Positions 27,581-36,363 of a stretch of DNA of 64,000 nt are shown piece after piece. The notes below the pieces were generated by a model that saw only the letters and a program-made list of their open reading frames with translations, was not told the origin of the DNA and searched no databases. Numbering within the stretch: the stretch's first letter is position 1; each line of letters opens with the position of its first letter. Origin of the DNA: Cytobacillus pseudoceanisediminis (GTDB lineage Bacteria > Bacillota > Bacilli > Bacillales > Cytobacillaceae); the NCBI RefSeq assembly GCF_023516215.1, contig NZ_CP097350.1, positions 1-64,000 of the forward strand, read 5' to 3'. Both the position numbers and the translations under genes were made by a program.

Positions 27581-28556
27581 CATCTTACACTGGGTATGGC
27601 AAATTGGCGTAAATTACTTTCTATATGCAATTCTTCTCTGCCTGTCATTATGGACTGCTAAAACAATTATGCTGTCATCAATAAAAACGAAGGTAAATGA
27701 GTGGAATTACAAATATAGGATCCGGAAGGTCAAAACGAAAGCTGTTTTGTCTAGGAGTCACGAATACAAAAATCCCCTATTAAAGCATCTTAACCTATTA
27801 ATAAAAACGACTAGTGAAGAAAGGAATGAAAACAGTGTAGAAATTTTCCTTATTCTTTCAATACTGTTAGGGGTCTTATCAGGAGTTTTTATCCTATTCG
27901 TTTTTGGAGATATTTTTGTATCTGTGACGTTTGGCTTTCTATTACTTTTAATCCCTTATTTATTCTTAAGGTTAAAACTTAATAAGATACGTTATCTCAT
28001 GAGTTTGGAATTTCTGAACATAGTTCAAAAGCTTACTCAAAATTACAATGCAATGCATAACGATATGTATCATGCTTTATCTGAAACTCAAAAAGATATC
28101 AGGAGTCCAGAATTAAGGAAAGTAATCGTTAAGTTAATTTCTGATCTCCAGGTCTCAAGGAATGAGTATGAACTCCGTGAAAGTGTTCAGGTATTTACTT
28201 ATACAGCAGGGACAAACTGGTCCAAACGTCTAGGAAGTATTATCTTAAAGGCTTACCTCTATAACGAAAAGGTTCTTAATGCCTTAATGGTATTAACAAA
28301 GCAGATGGAAGAAACGGAAGAAATGTTAGAAGAAGAAAAATCTCAAACAATGGATTCTGTATACAACGGATATTTAACCATTCCGGTTTTTATTGGGTCG
28401 CTTATCCTTGGATACTATTCTTCTGGTGCTCAGGATTGGTGGAAACTGCAGTTTGGTAGCCAATGGACCATCCTATTATTTTCAGTTTGTTTATTAGGCG
28501 TTGTTTTCTCAATTATTATTTCGGCATTCCTGAAAAGGCCCAAAAATGACTTATAA
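27573..28556 (+). CDS. TadB-like type II secretion F-family membrane protein
   Basis: A 327-residue protein with an N-terminal span (residues 12-30), a pair of spans at about 90-130 (ILSILLGVLSGVFILFVFG and a following VTFGFLLLLIPYLFL) and spans at 260-320. This matches the T2SSF/TadB platform proteins that sit in the membrane above the TadA ATPase. It overlaps the ATPase gene and is followed by a TadC-like gene after 15 bases. Confidence 0.7.
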   Translation: MDSILHWVWQIGVNYFLYAILLCLSLWTAKTIMLSSIKTKVNEWNYKYRIRKVKTKAVLSRSHEYKNPLLKHLNLLIKTTSEERNENSVEIFLILSILLGVLSGVFILFVFGDIFVSVTFGFLLLLIPYLFLRLKLNKIRYLMSLEFLNIVQKLTQNYNAMHNDMYHALSETQKDIRSPELRKVIVKLISDLQVSRNEYELRESVQVFTYTAGTNWSKRLGSIILKAYLYNEKVLNALMVLTKQMEETEEMLEEEKSQTMDSVYNGYLTIPVFIGSLILGYYSSGAQDWWKLQFGSQWTILLFSVCLLGVVFSIIISAFLKRPKNDL

Positions 28557-28571
28557 GAGGAGTGTAACCCC

Positions 28572-29486
28572 TTGGCTGAGACTATTTTCTTTAAATATCT
28601 TCCATATGTAATGTATACACTCTCTCTTCTTTTATCATGTTTAGCCGGTGTGTTGGTTTATACAGGATTAAGTTCACAAGCAGAAAGAGTACAAACCCGA
28701 ATCCGTTTCAGAAATAGCTTAATAAAGAATAAAGAGAAGCTTGTTTCTAGTTCAAAAGAAACTAAAGCAGAGGAATGGCTAAAGCTTGCTCAGTATCCTT
28801 TGGGCATTACTGGTTTAAAATACTATCTTGTTACTTTTGGGTTCATCCTTTTCCTAACTATATACTACGTAATTCTTCCGATTCTCATTAATGGAGGAGC
28901 ACAGAAATTAACAATGGTAGCAGCTGTTATTATTTTATTACTTGCTCTTCTGGCTGTACCAAGCAACCCGTATTCTTTGTTTGTTTATTTGATGAAGAGA
29001 GTGATCGAATACCACCAAGCCAAAAAGCACGCGGAAGTTTTTATGTTATATGACTTACTGATTAATGAGATTGAAATGATGAACATCAGTAGGATCAATA
29101 CCTATAATATATTGCGAAATATTAAACCCTACTTCGTTGTTTTGGACAAGCCACTCACAAAACTTCTAACTTCCTGGAGTAACGATGAAGGACCAAAAGC
29201 GGCTTTAGAGCAGTTTGAAAAAGAGCTTAATTCAAAAGAATCCCAGGCGCTAATAGGTGTTATAAAAAGTTTAGATGACTTAGACAGAAAAACCGCTTTG
29301 GGACATTTACGCGGAATGCATAATATGTTTGTTCGTTCGCAAATTGAAAATTATAGAAGGAAGAGAAAAATCACTACTGATTTATTAGGAATTCCTATTA
29401 AGATAACTCATTTTTTGATAATCCTGAACTTCCTTGTGGTCATCGTAACAATGGTATCAGTTATATTGAAATCTTCCAGAATGTAA
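28572..29486 (+). CDS. TadC-like type II secretion F-family membrane protein
   Basis: A 304-residue protein, TTG start with an AGAGGAG site. It has an N-terminal span (residues 8-27), a pair of spans at 85-145 and a C-terminal span (ITHFLIILNFLVVIVTMVSVIL), the usual plan of TadC. TadB and TadC form the inner-membrane platform of Tad pili. Its place directly after TadB supports the call. Confidence 0.7.
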   Translation: MAETIFFKYLPYVMYTLSLLLSCLAGVLVYTGLSSQAERVQTRIRFRNSLIKNKEKLVSSSKETKAEEWLKLAQYPLGITGLKYYLVTFGFILFLTIYYVILPILINGGAQKLTMVAAVIILLLALLAVPSNPYSLFVYLMKRVIEYHQAKKHAEVFMLYDLLINEIEMMNISRINTYNILRNIKPYFVVLDKPLTKLLTSWSNDEGPKAALEQFEKELNSKESQALIGVIKSLDDLDRKTALGHLRGMHNMFVRSQIENYRRKRKITTDLLGIPIKITHFLIILNFLVVIVTMVSVILKSSRM

Positions 29487-29512
29487 TAATTCTACATTCC
29501 TTTAAGGAGGTG

Positions 29513-29656
29513 ATGTCGATAAATACTTCACTAAGCACATTTATGAAAATTGCCATCACTGCAGTTGTAATCAGTGCCTTTATTTTTGGAGCTATGTTTA
29601 CAGATATGGGCAGCATTTCAGATTCCATTGCTGATTACATAACAAATAGTGGATAG
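29513..29656 (+). CDS. Small pilin-like membrane peptide 1
   Basis: A 47-residue peptide if started at ATG 29513, which is only two bases after GGAGG. The paralogues start at NQTLSTFLKIA and NKSLATFMLMA, and here the matching place is ATA (29519), at an ideal distance from AAGGAGG. Either a poor spacing or a rare ATA start is therefore used. One membrane span follows (IAITAVVISAFIFGAMF). With its two neighbours it could be the Flp-type pilin of the pilus. Confidence 0.6.
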   Translation: MSINTSLSTFMKIAITAVVISAFIFGAMFTDMGSISDSIADYITNSG

Positions 29657-29667
29657 GGTGAAAACGT

Positions 29668-29820
29668 GTGAATAAATCATTAGCCACTTTTATGTTAATG
29701 GCATCTATCGTCATAATTATCACTGGACTTCTCTTTGGAGTTGCCTATGATTCTTTAAAGCAAAAAAATAATCATCATGAACAAATGTTAAATACTGAGC
29801 ACCAAATAAAATTTAAATAA
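29668..29820 (+). CDS. Small pilin-like membrane peptide 2
   Basis: A 50-residue peptide, GTG start, with TAGGGTG upstream. It is a paralogue of peptides 1 and 3: NKSLATFM at the N terminus, a membrane span (LMASIVIIITGLLFGVAY) and a polar tail. Twelve bases separate it from peptide 1. Flp pilins have a similar size but usually a G-E prepilin site, which is not evident, so this may be a distinct subunit type. Confidence 0.6.
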   Translation: MNKSLATFMLMASIVIIITGLLFGVAYDSLKQKNNHHEQMLNTEHQIKFK

Positions 29821-29847
29821 ATTATTTATTATTGGAGGAATTTAACC

Positions 29848-30009
29848 ATGAATCAAACATTATCTACATTCTTAAAAATTGCAGTAACAGTAGTATCGAT
29901 TAGCGCATTTCTATTCTTTATTGGATACAACATGATCAGCTCAGAATCTACAGAATATCAAACTGAAATTACTGGTATTAGTAACAACCTGCCATCTGAT
30001 GGTAATTAA
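29848..30009 (+). CDS. Small pilin-like membrane peptide 3
   Basis: A 53-residue peptide, ATG start with TTGGAGGAA. It has the shared N terminus NQTLSTFLKIAVTVV, one span and a polar serine-rich tail (SSESTEYQTEITGISNN). The three tandem copies suggest duplication and divergence of a structural subunit. Confidence 0.65.
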   Translation: MNQTLSTFLKIAVTVVSISAFLFFIGYNMISSESTEYQTEITGISNNLPSDGN

Positions 30010-30064
30010 TTTTTAAATGAGGGGGAGGCATCATAGCTTCCCCCTTACTAAGGAGGATTCTTAA

Positions 30065-30442
30065 ATGTCAAAGACATTAGGAGAATGGATGACCCTTTTT
30101 ATTGTCATAAATATTATGTTTGCTCCGATTCTGGCTTATCTTGATAGTCTACATAGAGAAGCTGTAGAAGTAGTTCTCACCGAGGGAGCAAAGAAAGCAT
30201 CGATAGAAGGCAGATTCACTCCCGCTATTATTGATGAGATGAAAGACACTTTAGTAGATAGGTATAACTTTGATGAATCAAAAATTAAGGTAACAGCCAC
30301 ACAATCATTAACACCCCGTAACCAATATATAGAAGCAAGTATTGAAGCCCCAAGAAGTTTCATTTTTATTCTAGATATTTTTAATCAAGGTCCAGGTACT
30401 TTTAAAAAGGAAACCAAAATCTTAAGCGAATATATTAATTAG
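30065..30442 (+). CDS. TadE-like pseudopilin
   Basis: A 125-residue protein with a single N-terminal span (WMTLFIVINIMFAPILAYL) followed by a small globular domain (KEASIEG- type helix and a beta-rich region). Size, single N-terminal span and place at the end of a Tad-like operon fit TadE/TadF minor pilins. AAGGAGG precedes the ATG. Confidence 0.55.
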   Translation: MSKTLGEWMTLFIVINIMFAPILAYLDSLHREAVEVVLTEGAKKASIEGRFTPAIIDEMKDTLVDRYNFDESKIKVTATQSLTPRNQYIEASIEAPRSFIFILDIFNQGPGTFKKETKILSEYIN

Positions 30443-30453
30443 GAGTTATTTGT

Positions 30454-30950
30454 ATGGCTACTACCCTTAGAACCATTCTATTTATTCTCTTATTCGCATT
30501 TATAACGCAAATTCAATTTAATCTTGATGCTGATAAAACAGCTACAAGGCAATTAAAAAATGCTTTGGAGTTAGCTGTTCACGACGCTGCCTTAGCTGTT
30601 AATCCTGAACAGTTGGGAAATGGACGAATTGTTTTTGATCAGGATAAGGCCATAGATAAGCTTAAAGCCAGCTTAGAAAAAATTTAGATATTAAAAGTGG
30701 TTCTGGGTTTGTGTATACACCAAATCAAAATTCATTTTATAAGAATGATATTTTTCTTTTGCATCTTGAATTTATAGATGATAGTTATCCAAGAACCTAT
30801 CCATTTACATACGTTAATGACCAATTTAAGATTATGGAAACTGTTGATGGTCCTAGTGTCATAGCAGTTATTAGTACTGAAAGCCCCCGTTGGTTTGTCG
30901 GAGACTCGAGCTTTATTAGGCAGGCAGCGGTTTATGAATATAAAAAATAA
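30454..30950 (+). CDS. TadE/TadF-like protein; frameshifted
   Basis: About 165 residues when one A is added to the run near 30670-30675, joining KASLEKNLDIKSGSGFVYT. The N terminus has a membrane span (TILFILLFAFITQIQFNL) followed by ELAVHDAALAVNPEQL, a helix pattern common in TadE-like pseudopilins. The second half is a beta-rich domain. It ends the pilus operon. Confidence 0.5.
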
Positions 30951-30969
30951 ATAAACGACTCATATTTAA

Positions 30970-31075
30970 TTGACCCATAATACCTAACTGTATTATGATT
31001 AAATTAATATATGGCTAACGGGAAAAACCCGAATGAATGATTGAACTTATTCAATCGTTTGTTCGGGTTTTTTTG
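30970..31075 (+). promoter_or_regulatory. Type B leader, copy 4
   Basis: Promoter TTGACC-N18-TATGAT (30970-30999) with an inverted repeat CATAATA..TATTATG between and over the boxes. GGG (31020-31022) and CCCG (31028-31031) form the small hairpin; the CCCG is in the terminator 5' arm that pairs with TTCAATCG..TTCGGGTTT (31050-31070), then T. The next promoter and a Type A leader follow immediately, so the surface-protein gene has two stacked controls. Confidence 0.65.
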
Positions 31076-31095
31076 TATTCATATTTAACCAATGT

Positions 31096-31280
31096 TTGAA
31101 AAGTCTTCCAAAATTTAATATAATAGTCTCAGATGTTAGCTTTTACTATTTTATTGCATCTCCTACTTTGGAGTTAGCGGATTCACAAAAAGAGCGGTTC
31201 TTTGGGACTTAAGAGTTACAAGGCTTATAGTACTTATTTACTATTGCCTAAAAACCTCTACCAAGGAGCCGTTTTTGTTT
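31096..31280 (+). promoter_or_regulatory. Type A structured leader, copy 2
   Basis: Promoter TTGAAA-N17-TATAAT (31096-31124), U-rich tract, GCATCTCC-loop-GGAGTTAGCGG (31155-31180), then a terminator stem: CGGTTCTTTGG (31195-31205) pairs with CCAAGGAGCCG (31261-31271), followed by TTTTTG. Directly upstream of the surface-protein gene at 31310. Confidence 0.7.
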
Positions 31281-31309
31281 TGTGAAAAAAAATATAGGGG
31301 GAAGAACAC

Positions 31310-32344
31310 ATGTTGAGACAAAAGAATGCAACAAAAATCGAGGAAAATTCTAGAGAAAGAAGGGGAAGACGAATGAGGAAATTTATGAAGGCAACGTTAG
31401 CAACACTATTAGCTGCAAATATAGGAGGGATCTTTCAAAGTAATTCCGTAGAAGCAAGTTCAAAGGCCAGCTGCAGTATGACAATTCAATCGGATATTCA
31501 TACAGAAAACAACTGGGCAAATGCAACCGGTCCCTGCAATGGGTTGGTTAACGGCTTTTATTCTGCAAGCGCTAATAACTTTCATGTTGTTGGCCACGTT
31601 ACTACTGAAGTAACAAGAAGCGGTCAAAAGTTCACAATATCTATCTTCGAGGAGCCTTTTCAAGCGGAACTAACTGTAACAACTATCTTGAAGGCGAAAC
31701 CGAAACCAGAGCCTAAGCCCGAGCCAAAACCAGAACCTAAACCAGAACCGAAGCCTCAGCCTAAGCCTGAGCCGAAACCACAACCAAAGCCAGAACCGAA
31801 ACCTCAGCCTAAACCTGAGCCTAAGCCACAGCCTAAGCCAGAGTCAAAACCGACAACGAAGCCGGTGTCTAAACCTACAGAAACTCAAAGTCAAACAAAT
31901 AAGACATCAACTTCATCTAATAGTAGCGGTGGAAGCAGTAAAAACACTTCAACAAATACCACAACAACATCAAAGGCAAAAGGCAATGAGGAAAATTCTA
32001 AATCAGTCACTGAAAAACAAGTAAAAGAGGTGGCGAGTGCATCAACTAATGGAGATAAAGAAAGCTCCAATGATGAAGCAGCAAAAGAAAAAGACGATAG
32101 CAAATCTGAAGATGAAAAGTCATCTGAAGATACTATAAATCAAGATGAGGATAACGGTGGTGATGGAGAAGAAAAATCAATTCAAACAGAAGAAAAAATT
32201 AATAGTCAATCTGCTTTAAAAGATGTTTCTAGTGATAGCAACCAAAATTCTAGTAACAATAAAATTTGGGTTGGCTTTTCCTTATTAATCTTAATGGCGA
32301 TTGGAGGAGTTATTTGGTTTTTCAAATTTAGAAAGGTGAGATAG
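31310..32344 (+). CDS. Secreted surface protein with PKPEP repeats
   Basis: A 344-residue protein. A signal sequence begins at about residue 22 (MRKFMKATLATLLAANIGGIF); the ATG at 31310 is chosen for its GGGGGAAG site, although ATG 31373 is also possible. A small domain (residues 50-125) with two Cys precedes a run of PKPEPKP/PKPQPKP repeats (about 128-185), a serine/threonine/acid-rich stalk, and a C-terminal membrane span with a basic tail (WFFKFRKVR). No LPxTG motif is seen, so anchoring is by the membrane span. A cell-wall-crossing stalk for contact with partners is a reasonable inference. Confidence 0.65.
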   Translation: MLRQKNATKIEENSRERRGRRMRKFMKATLATLLAANIGGIFQSNSVEASSKASCSMTIQSDIHTENNWANATGPCNGLVNGFYSASANNFHVVGHVTTEVTRSGQKFTISIFEEPFQAELTVTTILKAKPKPEPKPEPKPEPKPEPKPQPKPEPKPQPKPEPKPQPKPEPKPQPKPESKPTTKPVSKPTETQSQTNKTSTSSNSSGGSSKNTSTNTTTTSKAKGNEENSKSVTEKQVKEVASASTNGDKESSNDEAAKEKDDSKSEDEKSSEDTINQDEDNGGDGEEKSIQTEEKINSQSALKDVSSDSNQNSSNNKIWVGFSLLILMAIGGVIWFFKFRKVR

Positions 32345-32346
32345 AT

Positions 32347-35300
32347 TTGAATCGTATCAAATTCAAATTAATAGCATTTCTATTCTTTTTACTTGTAGGG
32401 GGAAGTATTTTCTTCTTCCCCTCTGCAAGTTCCGCTGAATATTCTCCATTTGATGTTCCAAGTACAGTAAGAAGTGGGTGGAATAAAACGCCTGGTGGAA
32501 AACATTACAAAGAGAACACCGGGAGAATGCTCATTTACGATGTATATTACAACAAATATATATCTGGCGGACAACGTATCGTTAACAAGAATTTTAACGG
32601 CACGGGAACACAACCTTATTTAGAATTTAGAGGCTGGTCAGTAATTTTTGGACATAAACGGCATTTAAGTTCTAATAACGAAACCTACATCGCAGCTCAA
32701 AAAGTTGCTGGTAGTGGAGCCGGGGCAATAAAAATATTTAGAGCACAGCAACGAGGATTATACGCTACCGAAGATCTTGAGTACAATAACCAAGGATCTG
32801 GTATCTATAACGAATGTTCCGCTTCAACAACGAATACTCCAAACTATGATTGTAATATGCGTTATGAAAGTGTAGGATTTGATGCTTATTTACCTCTTAA
32901 TGAATTATTCCCTGACGACAGTAAAGATGCTGTTTGGTCCCTCTATCTAATAAAAAAGGTAGACTCTCATATTGTCTATACACCTCTAATAGTTCCTTTT
33001 GATTTTTCAAATAGAGATTTTAAATATGGGAGCATTTCTTTATCAAGCGGACAAAACACCAATAAACTGACGATGAATACCGATGAAGTTTTAAGGCGTT
33101 CCAAACCACGTGAAGCAGCTGCAAGTGTACGGGATGAGTTAGGGTCTGATCGTTACTTTACAAACAATACGACTTATACTCGTGTTGATTCGGAGGAATC
33201 TCAAACAGCTGTATGGTATGGAGTAAGGAGCCCTAAAGATAGCAATAAAACCAAATGGGCTGCCACTTCTTATTGGCGCTTTTCAGGAGATCAGGCCAGA
33301 ATATCATATATTACTGAAAACGATCCACCTGAACATATTGCCGATAGTATCACTAATCATCGTTTTCAAGATGGCAGTAATCATTGGGTTCAACCTAATG
33401 ATACGGTGACTGTAATGCTCCGCCAATACGATAAAGAATCAGGAAATAAAAATCAGTTCTTAAGAATGCTTGGAAGTGGGGTTGAGGTTCGAGCACGACA
33501 TGATTTCTTTGATGCCACTAACCATAACTACCATTGGGTCAAAAGTAATCATTTAGTAATTGAAGCAGCAAAAAGGACTGAAAATACCAAGTATGGAAAA
33601 GTCGAATGGAGTGTCACTCCTAAAACACATGGCCATACATATGACGTCCAGTACCATTACACTGATAATGTGGGAAATGCTGTAGGATATGATACTGGCT
33701 CAGGAAATACCGGTCTTAAATTAAGTGTTGATGGCGTCGCTCCGACTAATATAACAAACAGTCTTACAGGGGCAAGATATATTAACGGAAATGATTACTG
33801 GGTAAGAGAAAATGAATCAGTAACCATTACATTAAGACAGAGGGACCCTCATTCCGGAAACAAATACCAATATCTTAGATTATTAGGAAGTGGGGTTGAG
33901 GTTAGATCTCGCCATGATTTCGCCGCTGCTTCAGATTATAACAACCATTGGATTAAAAGTAACCACCTTGTTATCGATGAAGCTAATAGGACCGAAAATA
34001 CTGATTATGGTACTGTGAAATGGAATGTTACCCCAAAAACACATGGACATAATTACGATATCCAATATCACTATTTTGATAATGTAAACAATGGTAGAGG
34101 ATACGATACCGGTGAAGGAGACACAGGTATGAATTTACGTGTTGATAGCGTTTCTCCTTCTCATATATCGCATAGCTTAACCGGTGCCAAATACGTTAAC
34201 AATAATGTTTATTGGGTAAACTCTGATGATAAAGTCACAGTACAATTGAGGCAACATGACGGTGATTCTGGAAATAAGCGACAATATTTACGTTTGGCAG
34301 GCAACAATATCGATGTGCGTTCCAGCCACTATTTTAGTGAAAGTACTAATCACCAGAACTCGTTCTTTAAAAGTTCACACGCAGTTATTGAAGCGGCTAA
34401 CAGACAAGAACAAACAGCTTATGGAAAAGTGAATTGGACAGTGGTACCCAAAACACACGGCCACCTTTATGATATCCAATATTATTATCAAGATAACGTC
34501 GACAATATTAGCAATGTTGTAATTGATGAAGCGGCTAAAGGTTATCAATCTACAAATATGAAACTTGGCGTTGATGATGCAGGACCAGTTATTCAATACC
34601 GAAATAATGAAGATACATCTGATTTTTCTAGTAGAGATTGGAGCAAGGAGAGCATTAAGGTTCGACTCAAATTTAACGATGCTCATTCTGGTTATAAAAG
34701 ATCCCGATATGTCTGGACACAATCCTCTAGTACTCCAACTGAATCGCAATGGTCTTCCTGGTCAACCAACTCAAATTATGTAGTAACGAAATCAGGAAAA
34801 GGGCAATGGTACCTTCATGTGCAATCTGAAGATAATGTTGGTAACGTGTCCACTACGTATAAAGGAGCTTATAAGTTCAATAACCCTCCAGTAGCTGGGT
34901 TTAATACAGATAAAACAACCTATTATCGTGATGGAACCATTAAGGTTACTTCGACTGCCACTGACCCGGATGGAGACCCACTGACTTACCATTATGTGCT
35001 TGTAAAAGCAGATGGCACTAAGGTAACCAGTACTTCCATTAATCCTTCTTTTACTGGATTGGATAAGCCTGGTACCTTTACGATTACTCAAACCGTAAAG
35101 GATCCTGAAGGGGCAACAGATAGCATTACAAAATCGGTAGAAGTCGTGAATAGACCGCCTACTGCAGGATTCAATACCGATAAAGCAAAATATTTTAACA
35201 ATGAATCAATTAAAATTACATCTACTGCTTCTGATATTGATGGTGATAAATTAACATACGTTTATGAGTTAACGAAGCCTGATGGCAGTAAAGTTACTTC

Positions 35301-36108
35301 TTCCGCTGCTAATCCTACGTTTAATGGTTTGCAATTAATTGGTGTTTATACCATAGTACAAACTGTTAAAGATACCTATAACGCTACAGACACCATCACT
35401 AAAACAATCGAAGTGGTTAACAGACCTTCAACAATTACGTTGACGTATGACCCAACTGATCCTTATGAAGGAGATACAATTAATGTTTGCGTAAGGGTTC
35501 ATGATGCAGATGGTCATAAGATGGATGTGAAAATCTATGTTACAGAAGAGGGGACATTTGAAAAGACAGTACTTACTAAAACAAAAGTAGTCTCCGATAC
35601 CAAACATTGCTACAGCTTTGTTTCCAAACATAAAAAATATACATTCCGTGCAACATCTGATGACGGATATGATGAGACTGAGGTTACAACCTGGGTGAAT
35701 GTAAAACCTCTTATTATAAAAGGTTACGTCAAACATACCCCAGATTGGCAAAATAAACACCAGTCATTAGGTCACAAAGATAATCAGTTTTATAGCGGAG
35801 AAAAATTCTTGTTAGAAGCTGATGTTTCACCATATCCAATCGTATATGTTAAAAGTACACTTAAAGCATCACAAGCCAATTCTGTTTCAATTAACAGAAC
35901 AGTCACCCTAGGAAAAACTACCTCAATTCTTTATAAAGGAGAGTTGTATGACCCTGCTTTTATAGAATACCCAACAAATATAAAGCCAGGGCCGGCTATC
36001 TTTGAATTTGAAGTAAAGTATACAAACGGGGTTATCAAAAAAGATAGTGTACCAATAGAAATTCTTGCAGATTCTTATAAAGCGTTTAAGCTTCATAGAA
36101 AGTATTAA
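32347..36108 (+). CDS. Large secreted surface protein with tandem repeats and PKD-like domains
   Basis: A 1253-residue protein, TTG start, with a signal sequence (LIAFLFFLLVGGSIFFF). After a globular N-terminal region there are three repeats of about 137 residues (about 328-740) that each start with a HIADSITNHRF/NITNSLTGARY-like segment and contain GSGVEVRARHDF-like and TPKTHGHTYDVQYHY-like blocks. Two Ig/PKD-like domains follow (about 845-1025, each with AGFNTDK and TVKDP or TVKDT). No C-terminal anchor is visible. It follows the stalk protein by three bases, so the two are probably an adhesin pair, perhaps for mating aggregation. Confidence 0.6.
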   Translation: MNRIKFKLIAFLFFLLVGGSIFFFPSASSAEYSPFDVPSTVRSGWNKTPGGKHYKENTGRMLIYDVYYNKYISGGQRIVNKNFNGTGTQPYLEFRGWSVIFGHKRHLSSNNETYIAAQKVAGSGAGAIKIFRAQQRGLYATEDLEYNNQGSGIYNECSASTTNTPNYDCNMRYESVGFDAYLPLNELFPDDSKDAVWSLYLIKKVDSHIVYTPLIVPFDFSNRDFKYGSISLSSGQNTNKLTMNTDEVLRRSKPREAAASVRDELGSDRYFTNNTTYTRVDSEESQTAVWYGVRSPKDSNKTKWAATSYWRFSGDQARISYITENDPPEHIADSITNHRFQDGSNHWVQPNDTVTVMLRQYDKESGNKNQFLRMLGSGVEVRARHDFFDATNHNYHWVKSNHLVIEAAKRTENTKYGKVEWSVTPKTHGHTYDVQYHYTDNVGNAVGYDTGSGNTGLKLSVDGVAPTNITNSLTGARYINGNDYWVRENESVTITLRQRDPHSGNKYQYLRLLGSGVEVRSRHDFAAASDYNNHWIKSNHLVIDEANRTENTDYGTVKWNVTPKTHGHNYDIQYHYFDNVNNGRGYDTGEGDTGMNLRVDSVSPSHISHSLTGAKYVNNNVYWVNSDDKVTVQLRQHDGDSGNKRQYLRLAGNNIDVRSSHYFSESTNHQNSFFKSSHAVIEAANRQEQTAYGKVNWTVVPKTHGHLYDIQYYYQDNVDNISNVVIDEAAKGYQSTNMKLGVDDAGPVIQYRNNEDTSDFSSRDWSKESIKVRLKFNDAHSGYKRSRYVWTQSSSTPTESQWSSWSTNSNYVVTKSGKGQWYLHVQSEDNVGNVSTTYKGAYKFNNPPVAGFNTDKTTYYRDGTIKVTSTATDPDGDPLTYHYVLVKADGTKVTSTSINPSFTGLDKPGTFTITQTVKDPEGATDSITKSVEVVNRPPTAGFNTDKAKYFNNESIKITSTASDIDGDKLTYVYELTKPDGSKVTSSAANPTFNGLQLIGVYTIVQTVKDTYNATDTITKTIEVVNRPSTITLTYDPTDPYEGDTINVCVRVHDADGHKMDVKIYVTEEGTFEKTVLTKTKVVSDTKHCYSFVSKHKKYTFRATSDDGYDETEVTTWVNVKPLIIKGYVKHTPDWQNKHQSLGHKDNQFYSGEKFLLEADVSPYPIVYVKSTLKASQANSVSINRTVTLGKTTSILYKGELYDPAFIEYPTNIKPGPAIFEFEVKYTNGVIKKDSVPIEILADSYKAFKLHRKY

Positions 36109-36118
36109 TCAATAAAGA

Positions 36119-36158
36119 AACTCCACAGCTACCAAATGTAGCAATGGAGTTTTTTCTT
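36119..36158. terminator. Bidirectional terminator between converging genes
   Basis: AACTCCACAGCTAC (36119-36132) pairs with GTAGCAATGGAGTT (36138-36151), with T runs on both sides. It separates the surface-protein gene from the convergent RRNPP locus. Confidence 0.8.
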
Positions 36159-36159
36159 T

Positions 36160-36351
36160 TTATACATAATTTTTCTTTTCAAGTTTAGGCTTTGGTGTAA
36201 CAATCAGAGGTGGGAGAATTTCATCGTCCTTAGCAGTTGTAATGTTCTCAGAATTATTTAGAATATCTATAGAGTAATTCGCTCCAGTTGAGCAGCCGCT
36301 CATTAGCAATCCGATAGTAATAGAAGAGGTTACAAGCAATTTTTTATTCAT
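36160..36351 (-). CDS. Lipoprotein-like prepeptide, candidate signalling peptide precursor
   Basis: A 63-residue product with a lipoprotein signal (KKLLVTSSITIGLLMSGC, lipobox LMSGC) and a short polar mature part ending in LPPLIVTPKPKLEKKNYV. It follows the RRNPP regulator by 12 bases on the same strand, the usual place for the cognate peptide gene (as with NprX or Phr). Two sources of a pheromone are possible: the C-terminal tail, or the released signal-sequence end (TIGLLMSG), as in enterococcal pheromones derived from lipoproteins. Confidence 0.5.
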   Translation of the reverse strand: MNKKLLVTSSITIGLLMSGCSTGANYSIDILNNSENITTAKDDEILPPLIVTPKPKLEKKNYV

Positions 36352-36363
36352 GGTGACACTCCT

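Noticed and set aside
15592..31000. A relaxase gene of the MobA/TraI type
   Set aside because: No HUH motif or known relaxase pattern was seen; the replication-relaxation protein is not a proven relaxase.
31310..32344. Sortase-anchored protein
   Set aside because: A C-terminal span and basic tail are present, but no LPxTG-like motif could be found.
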